64,000 nt of DNA, from positions 1 to 64,000 of the forward strand of contig JAMWET010001299.1 in the NCBI GenBank assembly GCA_024036415.1, given 5' to 3'. Made by a program: the position numbers and the translations under genes. This document shows positions 12,600 through 25,205 of this stretch, piece after piece; position 1 is the first letter of the stretch, and each line of letters begins with the position of its first letter. The DNA comes from Prochilodus magdalenae. Lineage: Eukaryota > Chordata > Actinopteri > Characiformes > Prochilodontidae. The notes beneath the pieces are model-generated. The model ran no database searches. It worked only from the letters and a program-made list of their open reading frames with translations, and was not told where the DNA came from.

Positions 12600-13145
12600 T
12601 GGCCACAAGGTGCTAATCATCGGTTACTCCATCATCCAAATCCTGAATCTTTATTTTAGATGCTAATGCGGCTAACAAATACAAGATGTCAATAGGCACA
12701 CAAATGTTGTTTGGTAAAAGCATCACCAACAACATCTTTTAGAACTCAAGGTCTTAGGGTCATGCAGACTTGCTGAGGTGGTTTAAGACATAGCACGACC
12801 GTGAGTCTCTATAAAAATGGACAAACACTGCTATTTTACACAATGGTTATGTGATGTTGCTAACAGTGTTGTGTTTACACAAAGGATTTGGGTGGGTTTT
12901 AGGTAGCAACGCTAGTCCTGTAGTTCCAGCTCTAAACTAAAGAAGCAAATTTGGGGCATCAAACACAATTGAACTGATGAAGACGTTTTTCATTGGACAG
13001 CGACGATATGTGAGATAAGCTGAGATTTGCATAAATCAGCTTTTTTGCTGAACTGTTCCTGTTTGGACTGAACTCCTCAGGAATGTTGGAAGAATACAGC
13101 CACTGGATGTGTGGATTGCTTGGAATGCTGTAATGATGCAATTAT
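12600..13145 (+). repeat. Diverged repeat pair, copy B (uninterrupted)
   Basis: Counterpart of copy A (9,890-10,332 plus 11,153-11,300) without the L2 insertion. It contains the motif 'ggacagcgacgatatg' (about 12,991-13,006), which is also the terminal sequence of a MITE at 42,251-42,505, so the two may be related. Confidence 0.55.
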
Positions 13146-14014
13146 TAGTTATGGAATAACCCCAAGAAATTCAATATCAGTGCATCGCTAAATATGACTA
13201 CTGTCTGCAGGAACGGCACTCTGATGCACTGATGCAAAGCCAAGTGGGCAGTCATATGTAAACATCACCAACAGCATGAGTGACATACCAACCACAATGA
13301 GTTTAAAACTGGCTATTCTTTATTCATATATGGATCACGTGAACTGAACGGTATAGTCAGTAACGCTGGCAAAGTCAAACTCCTAGATTAGAAAAGCTAA
13401 GATGTGATACAGGTCCTTTTGAAAATGCCTATTTATTACGCTTGATATACAAAGTATTAGTCTGCCATCAGAAATTAAAGCTTTAGCACAAGTTCTGCCA
13501 GGAAGACTCCAAAGCCACGCCCCTCAATCATTCATTACTCTGGCCAATCGCAGTGCGCCACCTGTCTTTAAAAGGATTCAACTCACGTTCCTGTTTTGCT
13601 GCTTTCAGTGGCCGATATTTCAACGGCCTCCTCCTTCCTCCCCCATACCACCAGTTTGGTCCTGCCCCTGCCGTCCAGATCTGCAAGGGTCTGAATGCTT
13701 CAAGTCCTAGGCCCAGACTCTACACCAAAGACTCCCTAAATCTCTAAAAATTGTTATCCATCAAATTGTACACCACACCACGAAGGTTACAATATAGTTT
13801 TCCACCACAATTTCCTTTTGAGTTTAAAAAAAAACAAATTTAAGAACATGGAACAACGGTAGTGATCTCCTAGTGATCATGCACGCAGGCAGGCAGTCTG
13901 CCCCAACAGTAGTGTAATACAGAGTGAAATCTTGTTAAAGGAAGGGAAACAGAAGGAAAAGGTTCTGCATGAGATCATGTTTAGTTGGGTCTAAAGTCAC
14001 AATGCTACAGTTTT
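13146..14014. other. Non-coding stretch, no gene seen
   Basis: No convincing exon or RNA gene. A short plus frame at 13,553-13,747 has no family resemblance. The stretch ends at the 4-bp target duplication of the solo LTR. Confidence 0.45.
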
Positions 14015-14018
14015 CTGG

Positions 14019-14673
14019 TGTGGTTCCGAGATCGATACATACTCAGATACTGTTTCTCATATATACCTTATGTATTCCATTAGCTTCATTCTTAGTGTAT
14101 TATATCCTGACTAACATACTAATAGGCTTAGGCACCTAATCATAGCTTTCGGGTGGACTTTTACTGCCCCATGTGAAAGGGACCCCAAATCAGTTACTTC
14201 CTTTCATCTGAAGTGTAACAAACTAGCTACTCCTCCGGTCCTCACTCTAGGCCTTATCTGTGTTCTCTATACTGGCCACAGTGAGTTATTGTTCGAGTGA
14301 CCTCGAAGTTGCATACCAACTCGTCTGAAAATCTCCAGGTGTAAGGGGCCTCTAAAAACCATATTTGAGCTTCCTCCCTCTTCATTAATTATGCACGTAT
14401 GTTAACACCCTTTTGTTTATTCATATCACAATTAGGTGTAACCAATGCACTGTAACTTCTTTGTCTTCTGTGAACCAATGGAAGGTGACAACACCCCATT
14501 GGGGAGATACTGTATATAACTTTTTGTAACTTTGTCAACCTTCGGAGATCTCTGGGTACTTGCCAGGAGTTCCTCCCCGGCCGAAAGCTTTTCAATAAAT
14601 ATATTACTTTGGAGCATTAATTGTGACTCTGTGATTCTACTGATTTCTGGTTATTTAGAAAATTTCCACCACA
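14019..14673 (+). mobile_element. Solo LTR of a retroelement (655 bp)
   Basis: The element starts TGTGGT and ends ACCACA, a perfect 6-bp terminal inverted repeat of the TG...CA type. It is flanked by a 4-bp direct repeat CTGG (14,015-14,018 and 14,674-14,677), as expected of a target-site duplication. Promoter and processing signals are in the right order: a CCAAT motif (about 14,475), TATATAA (14,513-14,519) and AATAAA (14,594-14,599), then a short U5-like tail. No internal gag/pol region or second LTR is adjacent, so it is a solo LTR left by recombination. A 4-bp duplication suits a gammaretrovirus- or epsilonretrovirus-like endogenous element, or some Ty3/gypsy elements. The family is unknown. 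Confidence 0.75.
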
Positions 14674-14677
14674 CTGG

Positions 14678-15889
14678 TTCATTAAATCAAACATGCGTTT
14701 CAGAAGGACTCCTCTTCTCTACTGAAAGAAGAAATCGAAATCACTTGGTGCCGCAAATCAAAGCTAAAAGGTCTCTATCCAGAAGGAGCCCATAAAAGAA
14801 CCCCTCAACAACCATCTATTCACATTTCAACACAGTAACACCAAGCAAATAGCCGAGAAGCAGGTTCATAATGTGAATGACACCCTGAGCTTAATTGCAT
14901 TTGTTAAGACAAGCTTTGCGGCATTAGAAAAGACAGTGCAGACGTGTCGGGTTTTTTTAATGAACCACCTGTGTTCAGTTCTGCACCCAGCATGGCAGAG
15001 GCGTTCTGAACTGTCATAACATTCTGCCAAAAATAACCACAAATGATGACCTGCATTAACCAATACTTCAGACAGCTCCTCCAAGGAATGTGGAGCTCAT
15101 TTAGACTGGTGGGATTTTATGGACCCATCTTTAACCTTTCCAGCTAAGATGAGTTAGAAAAGTGATTCTGACACTCAGAAATGTTCCTGCTTCACCTCTG
15201 CTATCATTACTTAGTGAAAGCACCGAGAGATTCAAAAATGAATGGAGATCTGTCCCCACAAATGGATTCTTCTCAGTTCATTCCATCTCGGCGCATCTTT
15301 CTGCCAAAGGTGGATGCATTCGGGAGGAGACAACAGTCACAGAACACGCTGAAATCAAGCTAGCTCATTTAAATGCTAATGGACATGGATCTGAGCAGTG
15401 AGTACACACTCACACGCGTACACACACACAGCTCCTGTCAAAAGTTGGAAGCAATCTCACAACTGTCTAAGCACTGGCTCCTTTGGCAGAAGTTTGATTC
15501 CTTGAGGTGCAATGGTCATACATGACCAGAAGTACAAGAGTTTGATTGCTCTCACAGTCCCCCCATGATTCAGCATGACACTAGCCAACATGAACATCTG
15601 ACATAACAATATGGGTTGTCCAATGATGCTTAGTTAACTTCACATGACCCTCCCACACAGGAAGCCTTGTTTTAATTGCTGAGACTTATTTTGGTTATTT
15701 TTTGTTATTTTTGGTTTCCTTGAAAAAATGTCAGCATAGAAATCTGTGAAAAAGGTAACCTGGGGAAAAGGCCTTGTAAACATGGGACAGTGAAAACACA
15801 AGACCCAGAAAAATATTCCTACATCTAATGAAAATGTAGGAGGAACTAAACAAAGGGTTATAAAATCTATCTATCTATCAAAAAATAAA
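14678..15889. other. Non-coding stretch, no gene seen
   Basis: Several short frames (14,866-15,084 minus; 15,162-15,401 plus) lack recognisable domains. A short (CTAT)n run occurs at about 15,865-15,880. Nothing else is supported. Confidence 0.45.
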
Positions 15890-16625
15890 TGAAAAAATAG
15901 GTCACTGGGAACATTGGAACCTGGGATCATAGGAACCCAGAAATATAGTGTCCTGTTGCCACATGACCCTGTAAACATGGGAAACTTCTGAACATAGAAC
16001 CTTGGGAACAAAGAACCCTGTGAACATAACGTCCTAAAACTATAAAGTCCTAGGAAAATAGGACATTGTGAACGTAAAGGTACGTGAACATGGGATCCTC
16101 GAAACACAAGGCTCATGAAAAATAAGCCTTTAAGCAACTGAATATAGGGCCCTGGAAAAAATATTGCTTGGGGACCACAGGACCCTGGGAACATATGGCC
16201 CTGTAAACATGGGGCACACCATAAAGCTCTGTGAAAATAGGGCCTTGTGAACATAAGGCCCTGTCAACACAGGACCCTGGAAACACAAGGCTCATGAAAA
16301 TAAGACTAAGCAAGTGGCCCCGGAAAAATATTGCTCAGGGACCACGGGACCAAGGGAACATATGGCCCTGTGAACATGGAGCATTGGTATAATAGGGGCA
16401 AGAAAACATAAGGCCCTGTAAAAGTAGAACCCTGTGAATATAGAGCCCTGGAAACATAGAGCCCTGAAAAACGGAAACATAGGGACAAGGGAAAATTGGT
16501 ACATGGAAACATATGGACCTGGATATGGTCAAGGAAACATAGGACCCTGAAAACAAGAGAACCCTGTAAACATGGGACCCTTGGGAACACATGTAAAGTC
16601 CATGTAAACATAGGGGCAAGTTCCC
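15890..16625 (+). repeat. Degenerate minisatellite, 16-17 bp unit
   Basis: About 40 imperfect copies of a unit like 'ggccctgtgaacatag' run through this region. A higher-order duplication is also visible: the block at about 16,098-16,215 recurs at about 16,282-16,385 with the same internal order (aaggctcatgaaa, atattgct, gggaccac, gggaacatatggccctgt). Overlapping minus-strand frames of about 100-127 codons (Phe/Gly/Ser/Leu-rich) arise from the repeat and are not genes. Confidence 0.85.
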
Positions 16626-18990
16626 ATAGGTTACGTTCAACTAGGACAGCAGCCTATAGGAACTAGCACAGCTCAGTTATAATCACAGTGAAACAGTGAA
16701 GTTAATGCTGTGTTTACACGTTAAAATAAAAAAAGAAAATTCTGTGTCTTTTTGCATCCGTTACACATGTGATGATCTAAGTTTTGTACAATATCTGATC
16801 AAGCTGTAAAGCATAAAACAACAAACTAATAATGACTAATGCATGTAATCCATCACTCCTAAATACACCACAACCCCACTTTAGAGACAAATTCCTAACA
16901 CTATTATACACCATTATTAACACTGCAGTCAAGACAGCATCATTAAGTCCATCATCACAGTAAGGACAGGTCCTTCTTGACCTTGAGACTGCAGTGAACG
17001 CAGGCAGTATAGCCCACTCAGCAAGGCTGCACAGACCCAGCAGCCTTCACAACAAACAGCACAGCACCATCACTCCACTAAACACTTCAGTCCAGCACAG
17101 CCTGCAAAAGAGCCAGCCAGTGCAGTAAAACAGCTCACTGCCCCCCTAAAAAACTTTTATCAGCCCAACAAAACCACAATACACTTTCCACATCATGACA
17201 GCCGCCAAGATGTCTTCCTCTAAGTGATCAGAGCCTTTCAGTACAGATCACATTGTTTTCTGCAGACTTTTCTATTGACAGACACACAATAGCCATTTGG
17301 GGCAAGTGAGAGCTGTTCTACTTAAGGCACATGACTCATTCTAAGCAAGTCACTTTCACAAGGCACTTACACGCGTGTCCTACATGTATCATAAATATGT
17401 AAGTATGAACACAGGATGACATCAGACTCGTATCAGTATCTGTTAAAACATCAGCATCACACAGATTTAGAGTTTTGACAGATTTGCCCAATTACTTGTG
17501 GGCATTATTATATGTCTTCTATGATGTATATACACAGTCGAGTCACATTCTGATGACCTAATTATGAGCTAATATCCAGCAGCTAGAAGGGCTGGGAGTG
17601 ACTCAAGGCCCTTGGAAGATCCCTGAAAGACCCGACCTGCTCCAGTGAAGTCTATCAGTAGCCAAATCGGTTCAGTGCCGTCCACATGGACAGATTAATT
17701 CTATGCTTGATTATTGAGGACCTGGAGTCTGCAGTGAGAACGGCTATTAGAATTGTTTTAGTTAATACAGGTGCTGGAAACTAGGCCTAACCCCAAAGCC
17801 TATGGATGTCCATCCATCACTGAGGTCAATGCAATACACATTTCAATGCACCCCTAATGATCCGATTCAAGGTATAAACATATGAAGCAACTACTAATGC
17901 AGTATGATTCATGCCTGTTGTGATGCAGTACAATTTGACACAACTTGACTCAATAAAATAACACAGCAAACATCTTGTCAAATTATCCCACAGACACGCC
18001 TCCAACTCGCGCAAGACTTGGCCAGGAGAATAGGCCGCTGACCGCAGTGGTGATGAAAGAGTGCACTTGAATGGAGGAATTAACCTAAATATAAAACTAC
18101 TGATCTAAAAATATTGGTCACATCTCTAAATAATAGAGAATTCTACTAATAATTATACTTTAATACCTCGTATTTTACAGCTGCAAATTATATATCTAAT
18201 GCACAACTGTTATACTCTGGCAACCACACTGTGAATGTTTATGCTGGTCCCCTGATGCAAATATTGTAATGGCGGGACTACATGCACTAGAATATAGCAA
18301 CATCAGGCTAGAGGTCACAGCACTCTGAAGTTGGACTACACTCTGCTTCTTCAACCTCCTGTACAGCAGAGAGCTGTAATCACACTAGAAATGCTCATGT
18401 CCATCAAAGAAGAAACTGAAGGCTAGGTCTGCCTTTCTCCAAGGTGAATTTCCAGGGGAAAATCTATAATCATCCACAGGGACTGACCAATGCCAAGCTT
18501 ACAAATTCTGTCAGGCTTTTTCATTTGGGCAATGAAGCGCTTTTCCCCCTGGCTGCCACAAGCCGAATGCTAATGTCTGGATGTGAGGCTATGCTACTCT
18601 CACTGTTAGCGACTGAGCAGAAACTGCAACCTCAGCTGCCTGTTCAAATCTGAAGGACCGTATGATGGATTTTGTCTTTGAAAAAATACACTGTAAACGT
18701 TTTTATTACTCAGCTGGCTGGTCACGTCATATAATCCACAGCACAGAGAGCCACAGAGGTCAAGAAAGTTTCGAGCTTCTGCATTGGTTATTTTAGCAGC
18801 CAACTTATTGTAATGCTTGTAAATTTAATCTGTGTTGTCACTGATCACAATCATTAATGATGTTCTTATCCTTCCTTATACTCTCATCCTATCCCTATAC
18901 TTCTTCCTTGTTCTTCCATCTAATGATGGTGGAGTTCACTCACTTTAAACCTTCTTTTGTAAGATAGTTGGGACTACAGCACATGCAGAT
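16626..18990. other. Non-coding stretch, with a possible mariner-type terminus
   Basis: The sequence 'tacacagtcgagtcacatt' at about 17,531 resembles the terminal repeat of the MITE in mcee intron 2 (36,495-36,676). A matching opposite end was not found. No exon is recognised; short frames at 17,826-18,014 (minus) and 18,444-18,653 (plus) have no family resemblance. Confidence 0.35.
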
Positions 18991-19310
18991 TCATGAAACT
19001 GTTAGGCCACACCCACTTCCATGGTTACACCACTCCTACTTCCATGGCTACACCACACTCATTTCTGTTGTTACACTACACCTATTCCTATTGGTACTCC
19101 TCATGCGATTCTGTGGTAATACCACACCCATTTCCACAGTTACACCACACCCACTTCCATAGTGTCACCACACCCTTTACATGATTACATCATGCCCATT
19201 TCCATGATTACATCACACCCATTTTCAAGGATACTCCACAGCCTTTTTCATGGTTAGGTCACATCCATTTCAATAGTTACATCATACCCATGTCCATGGC
19301 TACACAAGCC
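18991..19310 (+). repeat. Degenerate minisatellite, about 23-24 bp unit
   Basis: Tandem imperfect copies of a unit such as 'cacacccacttccatggtta' (plus a few bases) occupy this stretch, about 13 copies, increasingly diverged to the right. The His/Pro/Thr-rich plus frames over it are repeat translation only. Confidence 0.8.
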
Positions 19311-19472
19311 AAACGTCATATTGCCACCGCACCTTCACCTCCCTGCAATACCCCACAACAAAAACAGGCCCCTTAGAACAAAAGATGCTCTTTACACCTG
19401 CTGTCTCAGAGCAAATGTACAACACTTACATGCCAATGCTTAAATATCATAGTTCATGCCAAACAAAATGTT

Positions 19473-19522
19473 GAATCTAATCTAATCTAATCTAATCTAA
19501 TCTAATCTAATCTAATCTAATC
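19473..19522 (+). repeat. (AATCT)n pentanucleotide microsatellite
   Basis: About ten exact tandem copies of a 5-bp unit (AATCT/TAATC). Confidence 0.92.
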
Positions 19523-19834
19523 TCTGATATACTGAGCCAGCCTGCTCATACTGAATCTAAAGTTACTGTGAAGCGAAATCATCTTCTTTTTAGCTGGTAA
19601 AAGCAGCCAACCTATAAAACAAGCTTTCATGATAATCGCCCACCCCTATATAAACACGACTCGTTATCTTTACCACCCAAAAACAATCGATCTGAATGAT
19701 GACAAATCCCAGGGTCATTTCTGAAATATCCAAGCCCTGTTGACAACATTCATCAATTGCATAAAACCCTTGAAAAATAAAAAGACTTTATCTGAACAAT
19801 GACTTTGAGTAATTAAACCTCTGCATAGCTTTAA

Positions 19835-20150
19835 AGACTACTTCCCCTTGAAGGAAGCGGTTTGTCCATCACTGTACCAGGGAAGGCACACAGAGGACAG
19901 TGTCCACCCATCCATCTGAGACACCAAAACAAAGCCCCTTCACAGTGTGCCGGGCAGACGTGCCACTAAATTAGCCCGTCTCGGTTGAAGTGCATAATTG
20001 CAACCGCCAAATTTCATTAGTGCTTTTGTAAAGGGCCCGATAATTCCCCTGTATTTGGCTGCTCTTTCATGTCCAGAGTAAACAGCAGTCCTACATGAAA
20101 GGAATGAAAAAGATGAATCTGCATGGCCTTTGTTTGTGTCTCTGACTCAA
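19835..20150. promoter_or_regulatory. Candidate conserved non-coding element
   Basis: Complex, non-repetitive sequence with homeodomain-type ATTA/TAAT cores. Examples are 'gtgcataattgcaaccgcc' and 'aaatttcattagtgctttt' at about 19,990-20,030, plus 'gggcccgataattcccc' nearby. It has no open coding frame. This density of motifs in otherwise unremarkable DNA is typical of developmental enhancers. Only cross-species alignment could confirm it. Confidence 0.3.
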
Positions 20151-20539
20151 AAAATGCGCATTGATACTAATCATCCTCAATTCTGATCAAAGGATGTTTC
20201 TTTTTCACATATGCATGGTCCCATCCTTTCAGCGAAGGCTGAAATCTTATAAGGAAGTTGTTTCTCAAACAAAACTTTGCCTGTGACTTTTACTGCTGCA
20301 CTATAAGCACTCCTAGTAAAAGAACCAGTTAGTGGCATGGAGGTGGAACTTATATATCCACTGTCTCTCTCTTAGGCTGTGCAGGAGTCTTTGTAGTCAA
20401 ACAGCAGACGTCCTCATGCTGGTTTTAAATGGGGAAACCAATTTTAGCATTAGCAACCTATGCATACAATGGTGTGCTTTGATAGGATGATACTATCACA
20501 GTTTACCTTGAAAAATGATGATTTATCACCTTCTTCACA

Positions 20540-20690
20540 GTATCACAGTATATGGCATTATATTTGTTTATATATACTTGTTTATACTAGCATTATATTG
20601 TTTATATATTTTTTTAACTTTTTTTCAGCATCTATATACATCATATACATACATATTTATATACATACATACATCTATATAGAGTTCAGG
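20540..20690. repeat. AT-rich low-complexity tract
   Basis: Irregular TA/TTA/TACA-rich sequence ('tttatatata', 'atacatacata') with no unit longer than a few bases. The Ile/Tyr-rich frame over it (20,460-20,729) is compositional. Confidence 0.6.
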
Positions 20691-20699
20691 TGTTTCAGC

Positions 20700-23600
20700 C
20701 ACTCTCATTTCTACATTTCTACATCATAGTGCAACAAAGTTTCATCAAACTTTAGACGTGTGAAGATTTCACATGTAATAACTTTCCAATGGGCGGAACA
20801 TCAAATGGCCAGAAGCTGAAGATAGAGGCGGTTTAAAAATACAGGGCAGCATATGACTAAGGTGTTTCATTAAAGGTTGTAAACTAAGACACCTCACCTT
20901 TTCACAACATTCAAAAAGTCCAACAAAACAGAAAGTCTTTCTTCTGAACCCATTAAAACTCCACCACCTCCAGCGAGCTGCCTCTTTGGCCTCCTGCTAA
21001 AAATATCAAATGGTGGGTATAAAATGGTGTCAAAGCAATGTCAGAGCATTCAGAAATACCACCCACCAAAAACACGAAGCCTTATCACTGATTGAGATCC
21101 TACACCCTGCCAGGATGGAGGAGAATCCATCCTGCAGGGTGAGGTTAATGAGGAGCAAACCCTCAAGCCCCTGTTTTAGAAGAGGACATTTATCAGCTAA
21201 CAGGTCCTTCCCCACCCAAAATGAGCTGCTTATCCTTGTGAAATACTCTGAGCTTATGACCACGGGCGTCCCTCCACATTTAACCTTCCACCCTTAAGAG
21301 AAACGACCATCTGCAGAGATATGAGACTCCTCTGTCATTCAAGTGGAAATTTTATTAACCACACCTTAACTGCCGTAATGACTCAACGTCACATCACATG
21401 CTAATAAAACATTGGGTTGAACGACTGCAAGGACACTGCAGCCGTTAGCCTTACAGGTTTGTCAGAATTCACAATTTCATGTCCTTTATGTGTTCTCTCA
21501 CTACAATACCCAACATGCATTGGGCAAATGCTCCATGCTTTCATTAAGAATCCCTATCCCACCAAATGTGATAAAGCAATCCACTAAATAAATACAGATG
21601 TGATATTCAGCCTCCTACCAGAACCATTAGCTAACTAGCTTTCGTCTGCATTAGCTAGATTAGGGGAGAACTTGTAGCTCCTCCCACCTCTAAGATATAT
21701 GACGAGAAAAAGGTTTTTCAGTCGTTAAGAAAATGACACTCTTACATTGAGGCAATGCTGTAGGAGACAAGCAGGCATGTGATGGTACGATGGTTACACT
21801 GTCATTTGGTGATAATAACGTGATTATGACAACAACAAGGACATCTCAGGGAAGACAAGAGGTGACAGCACTGGTGATTTCAGGGTACATACCTCCAGGT
21901 TCCTAAAGACTACCATTGCTTGCTGGAGAGAGCATGGCATGCTCTACTGACCCGTTCAGTTTTGTTCTAATACTTCTTCGACGATCTACAGTGCTTCAAA
22001 GATCAGACATTGTTAACTCCAGCTTCCCGAAGACTACAATAACGAGTACAGTCAGCCCACGATTTGATGTGGTTCATGATACTGTCCGCGCTGCGACATT
22101 CTTGCATCATTTTCAACAAAATTTGATTGAAGGAATGTTTAAGTTGTTCCACACCTTTCTAATGATACTGAGAGGCAGCGGGAGTGCTGGAGCGAGACCA
22201 CTGATGACAGCTTAAAAGCTTTGGCGTTTAACCAGTGCAGCTGCATTAGATGGCATAATTAACAAAATGTCCATTCACCACGATGTACACCATCAGAGCA
22301 TCAGAGCACCATTCCGATATTATGATTTCATGATGCACTGTTACACCCCTGTGTTTTCTGGCTTACCGGACAGCTTCTTCTGGAGGTTGCCAAGAGTGCG
22401 TGTAAGTCATATACAGATCTATGAGATTCTGGTGTCTGTATCTTTGTTTCCCTGTAGGTTAGCAATGCAGTCCAAAACATTACCCTGTGGTTTTATTCAT
22501 GAGTTAATCTGTGATCAACTGCTGACTTAACAAAGTCTGGGTTGTGTAGCTCTTTACTGTCTTAGTATTAAAATAATACTCTGTTCAACCATGACTTTGT
22601 GCATGAAATATGCTACATAAGTAAGCTTGATTTTTCTTGAGAGTTAAACATTTTAACTGCCAAACTAAACTAAATGTCTTTCCTGAAAGACATATGGAAT
22701 GCTTAAATGCTTCCCACCCACGGCTCAAAACGTTCCCACCTCCTGCTAGGCTGTGGTGGCTATGAGAGGAACGAGAGATGAATAAACGACATATAGAGGA
22801 GTGTGGGTCAATATGGTTGTAGATTAGTTTGATGAGTTTGGGAATCTGCCCTGAGCAAGTACATGCAGTTTGGTGGCTGTAGGTTACAGGGAACAGTAAT
22901 GTCTGAATGGAAGTGAATGAATGGGACTCTATGGTCAGACCAACATTGAATTCATGCTTGGGGGTCTGCCCTGAAAAAAGGTGTCTGTTGGTTGACCAGA
23001 AATACAGTAGACAGGCGTGTACTTTTCCATCCCATTCATTTTTAAAGGGGGAAAAAAATCCAGTTTTTCCAAATATCGGCTCTAAAAGCTGTATACAAGC
23101 ACACCCTTCCCGATCAGATTGAGTTGGAACAGTGTTAATATCTCGGGAACAGTGGGACTAGTTAGCGGACAAAATTCTCTTAACCAAGAAGAAGAAGGAC
23201 AACAACAAAAACAACAACAAGAACAAGAAAATGAGTAAAAACTGGATTACAATATGCTATGCAATGAATTCACAAAGTGTTATTAAGTCAAACTGTTCAG
23301 AGTAGAAAAACTCCAAATTAATTATAGCAGTGCTGATAAGAACCAGGGGTTATAAAGTCTACAGCACAAACATATCCTTAATATATATATATATATATGT
23401 ATGAATATTCCCAGTGACTGAATACCAGTGACTTGTCTTCTGAGTTGTTATGTTTTATGTTGATGATGGTAAAATAGTAATTAACATATATGAATGCTCC
23501 ACATGTATGATTAGGCCTAAACCATCTCAATACATAAAATATTTCAGGCATCAGGAAGTGTATTCATACCCATTTTGATGTACTCTGGTGGATCTTATTA

Positions 23601-24020
23601 GGGCATTTGTGTCCTATCACTACCGCTGTGAACAATTTAGATTTAGCACGCTTCTTCATAAACCTGCCCAACAAATCGTTCCGGCTGTTACCTCCTATAC
23701 GTAAAGCAACACAAATGAACAGTGGTGAAGAATTACCGCCCTAAATGTATTTCAGCCAGCAATGACCTACATAACACTGCCCTTTGAAATCTAGACAACA
23801 TAACATGGCACACATCAACACAGCCAGCTGGGGTCCCGAAGCTTTGCTCTAAGGGGGGCAAAAACACATGCATTAACGGTTATTGCACAGAACAGCAGCT
23901 CGGGGCTGAAAGACCATCCACTCGTCCTCAGGCCTCAGGCGCTTTACATTTCAGACTAAATATGGAGATACATTATACACCAGAAAATAACACCTGCTCA
24001 TCCAGCATGACTGAGCGTTA
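20700..24020. other. Non-coding stretch, no gene seen
   Basis: Short frames at 21,010-21,297, 21,916-22,215, 22,267-22,530 and 22,907-23,122 have no recognisable domains and no paired splice sites that I could support. A short (AT)n lies at about 23,380-23,398 and a GAA/CAA-rich patch at about 23,188-23,230. Confidence 0.45.
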
Positions 24021-24024
24021 GTGA

Positions 24025-24240
24025 GGGTAGGTCAAGTCAAGGTTTATTTACACAGCACCTTTTACAGCACATGTTGTCATATACCAGCTTTACAGAGAAT
24101 CCGGGTCCAAGCCCCTAATGAGAAAACCAAGGGTTACTGGCAAGTTGTAGAAACCTCAAGAGGAGCCAAACCTCAAAGGGGGAACCCATTCTCGTCTGGT
24201 CCACAGTGGATAGCAAGACAGGCACACATCTATGCAATAT
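24025..24240 (+). repeat. Dispersed fish repeat, copy 1
   Basis: The ordered blocks are 'gtcaagtcaaggtttattta', 'agctttacagag', 'aagggttac', 'ggggaacccattct' and 'gatagcaagacag'. The same order occurs at 58,022-58,220, so the two are copies of one interspersed element in the same orientation. I recognise the block pattern as common in fish genomes but cannot name the family with certainty. Confidence 0.65.
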
Positions 24241-24789
24241 TAAATATAGAATAATTAGTGACTGTTCAAGTCCTATAAGAGTAACACTGGGAAACCAAAT
24301 CCTCTTAATCTCAAAGCCTGAATTAAACTGTTACAAGTGAAACCAGTGAGTTCAGGTACTGATGCTGGCGATCAGCTCTGGACTACTCCAACTCATTCCA
24401 AAGATACTGAATGGAGCTCCATCACGCCAGAGCACAGTGCAATGCTGGGTGCCTTGGACCCCTCTAGTTGACACCCGGCATCAGGTGTAGTGACCTTAGG
24501 CTGATGTGCAGCTGCCCCAGAGGTTCCTTTCTGTTGGTCAATCCTTTTCTATGGAGATACACGCCCGTGTGCGCCCATGTCCGCAGTTCTGCAGACTAAT
24601 AAAGCTGATTTCACTAATGAGAGAGGCTGTCTGATAACTTTTGGCCACACAGTGAATGTTCCAGCTCGACTCCGTCTGTGAATCCTGATGAAAAGCTTCT
24701 GGAAAGGCACCACAGCATTCTGTCTTCTTTTAATTTACAGCCCCAACAGCCAAAACACCATTACACCCAAGCCTGCAGCAGGTAACCTA

Positions 24790-25152
24790 GCTTGCGCACT
24801 CTCTCTATTTCTCCTGTTCTCTCTTATTTATTCTCTCTCTTGCTTTCTATCTTTTTTCCCTCTTTCTCTCACCCTCTCTGTCTTTATTTCTCTCTTTACT
24901 CCACTTTCTTCCCAAGTCTCTATCCCTCTCCGTCTCCATTTCTCTTCATTGTTTTCTCTTTCCCTCTTTTCTAGTTTTTGTCCATCCCTTTCTTTTCACT
25001 CTCCTTGTTTCTTTTTTCTCTCTCTGTCCCTCTTTCCCATTTACTTTCTCTTCCTCTGTCTCCCTAGCTCTCTCTATGTTTTTCTCTCACCTCTTTTTTT
25101 CATTCATATCCTTCTTTCTCTTCATCTGTCCCCTCACTCTCTACTTTTCTTA

Positions 25153-25204
<52 letters not shown>

Positions 25205-25205
25205 A
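24790..25205 (+). repeat. Polypyrimidine tract ending in (CT)n and (CA)n
   Basis: Over 400 bases almost entirely of C and T on the plus strand, ending in perfect (CT)n (about 25,165-25,189) and (CA)n (about 25,189-25,204). The Ser/Leu/Phe-rich frame 24,688-25,215 is a by-product. Such asymmetric homopyrimidine DNA can form triplex (H-DNA) structures. Confidence 0.85.

Noticed and set aside
15871..16640. Overlapping minus-strand frames of 100-127 codons with Phe-Gly-Ser-like repeats
   Set aside because: Produced by the 16-17 bp minisatellite; all three frames give similar repetitive peptides.
19473..19522. CRISPR-like or telomere-like array
   Set aside because: A plain 5-bp microsatellite with no spacers.
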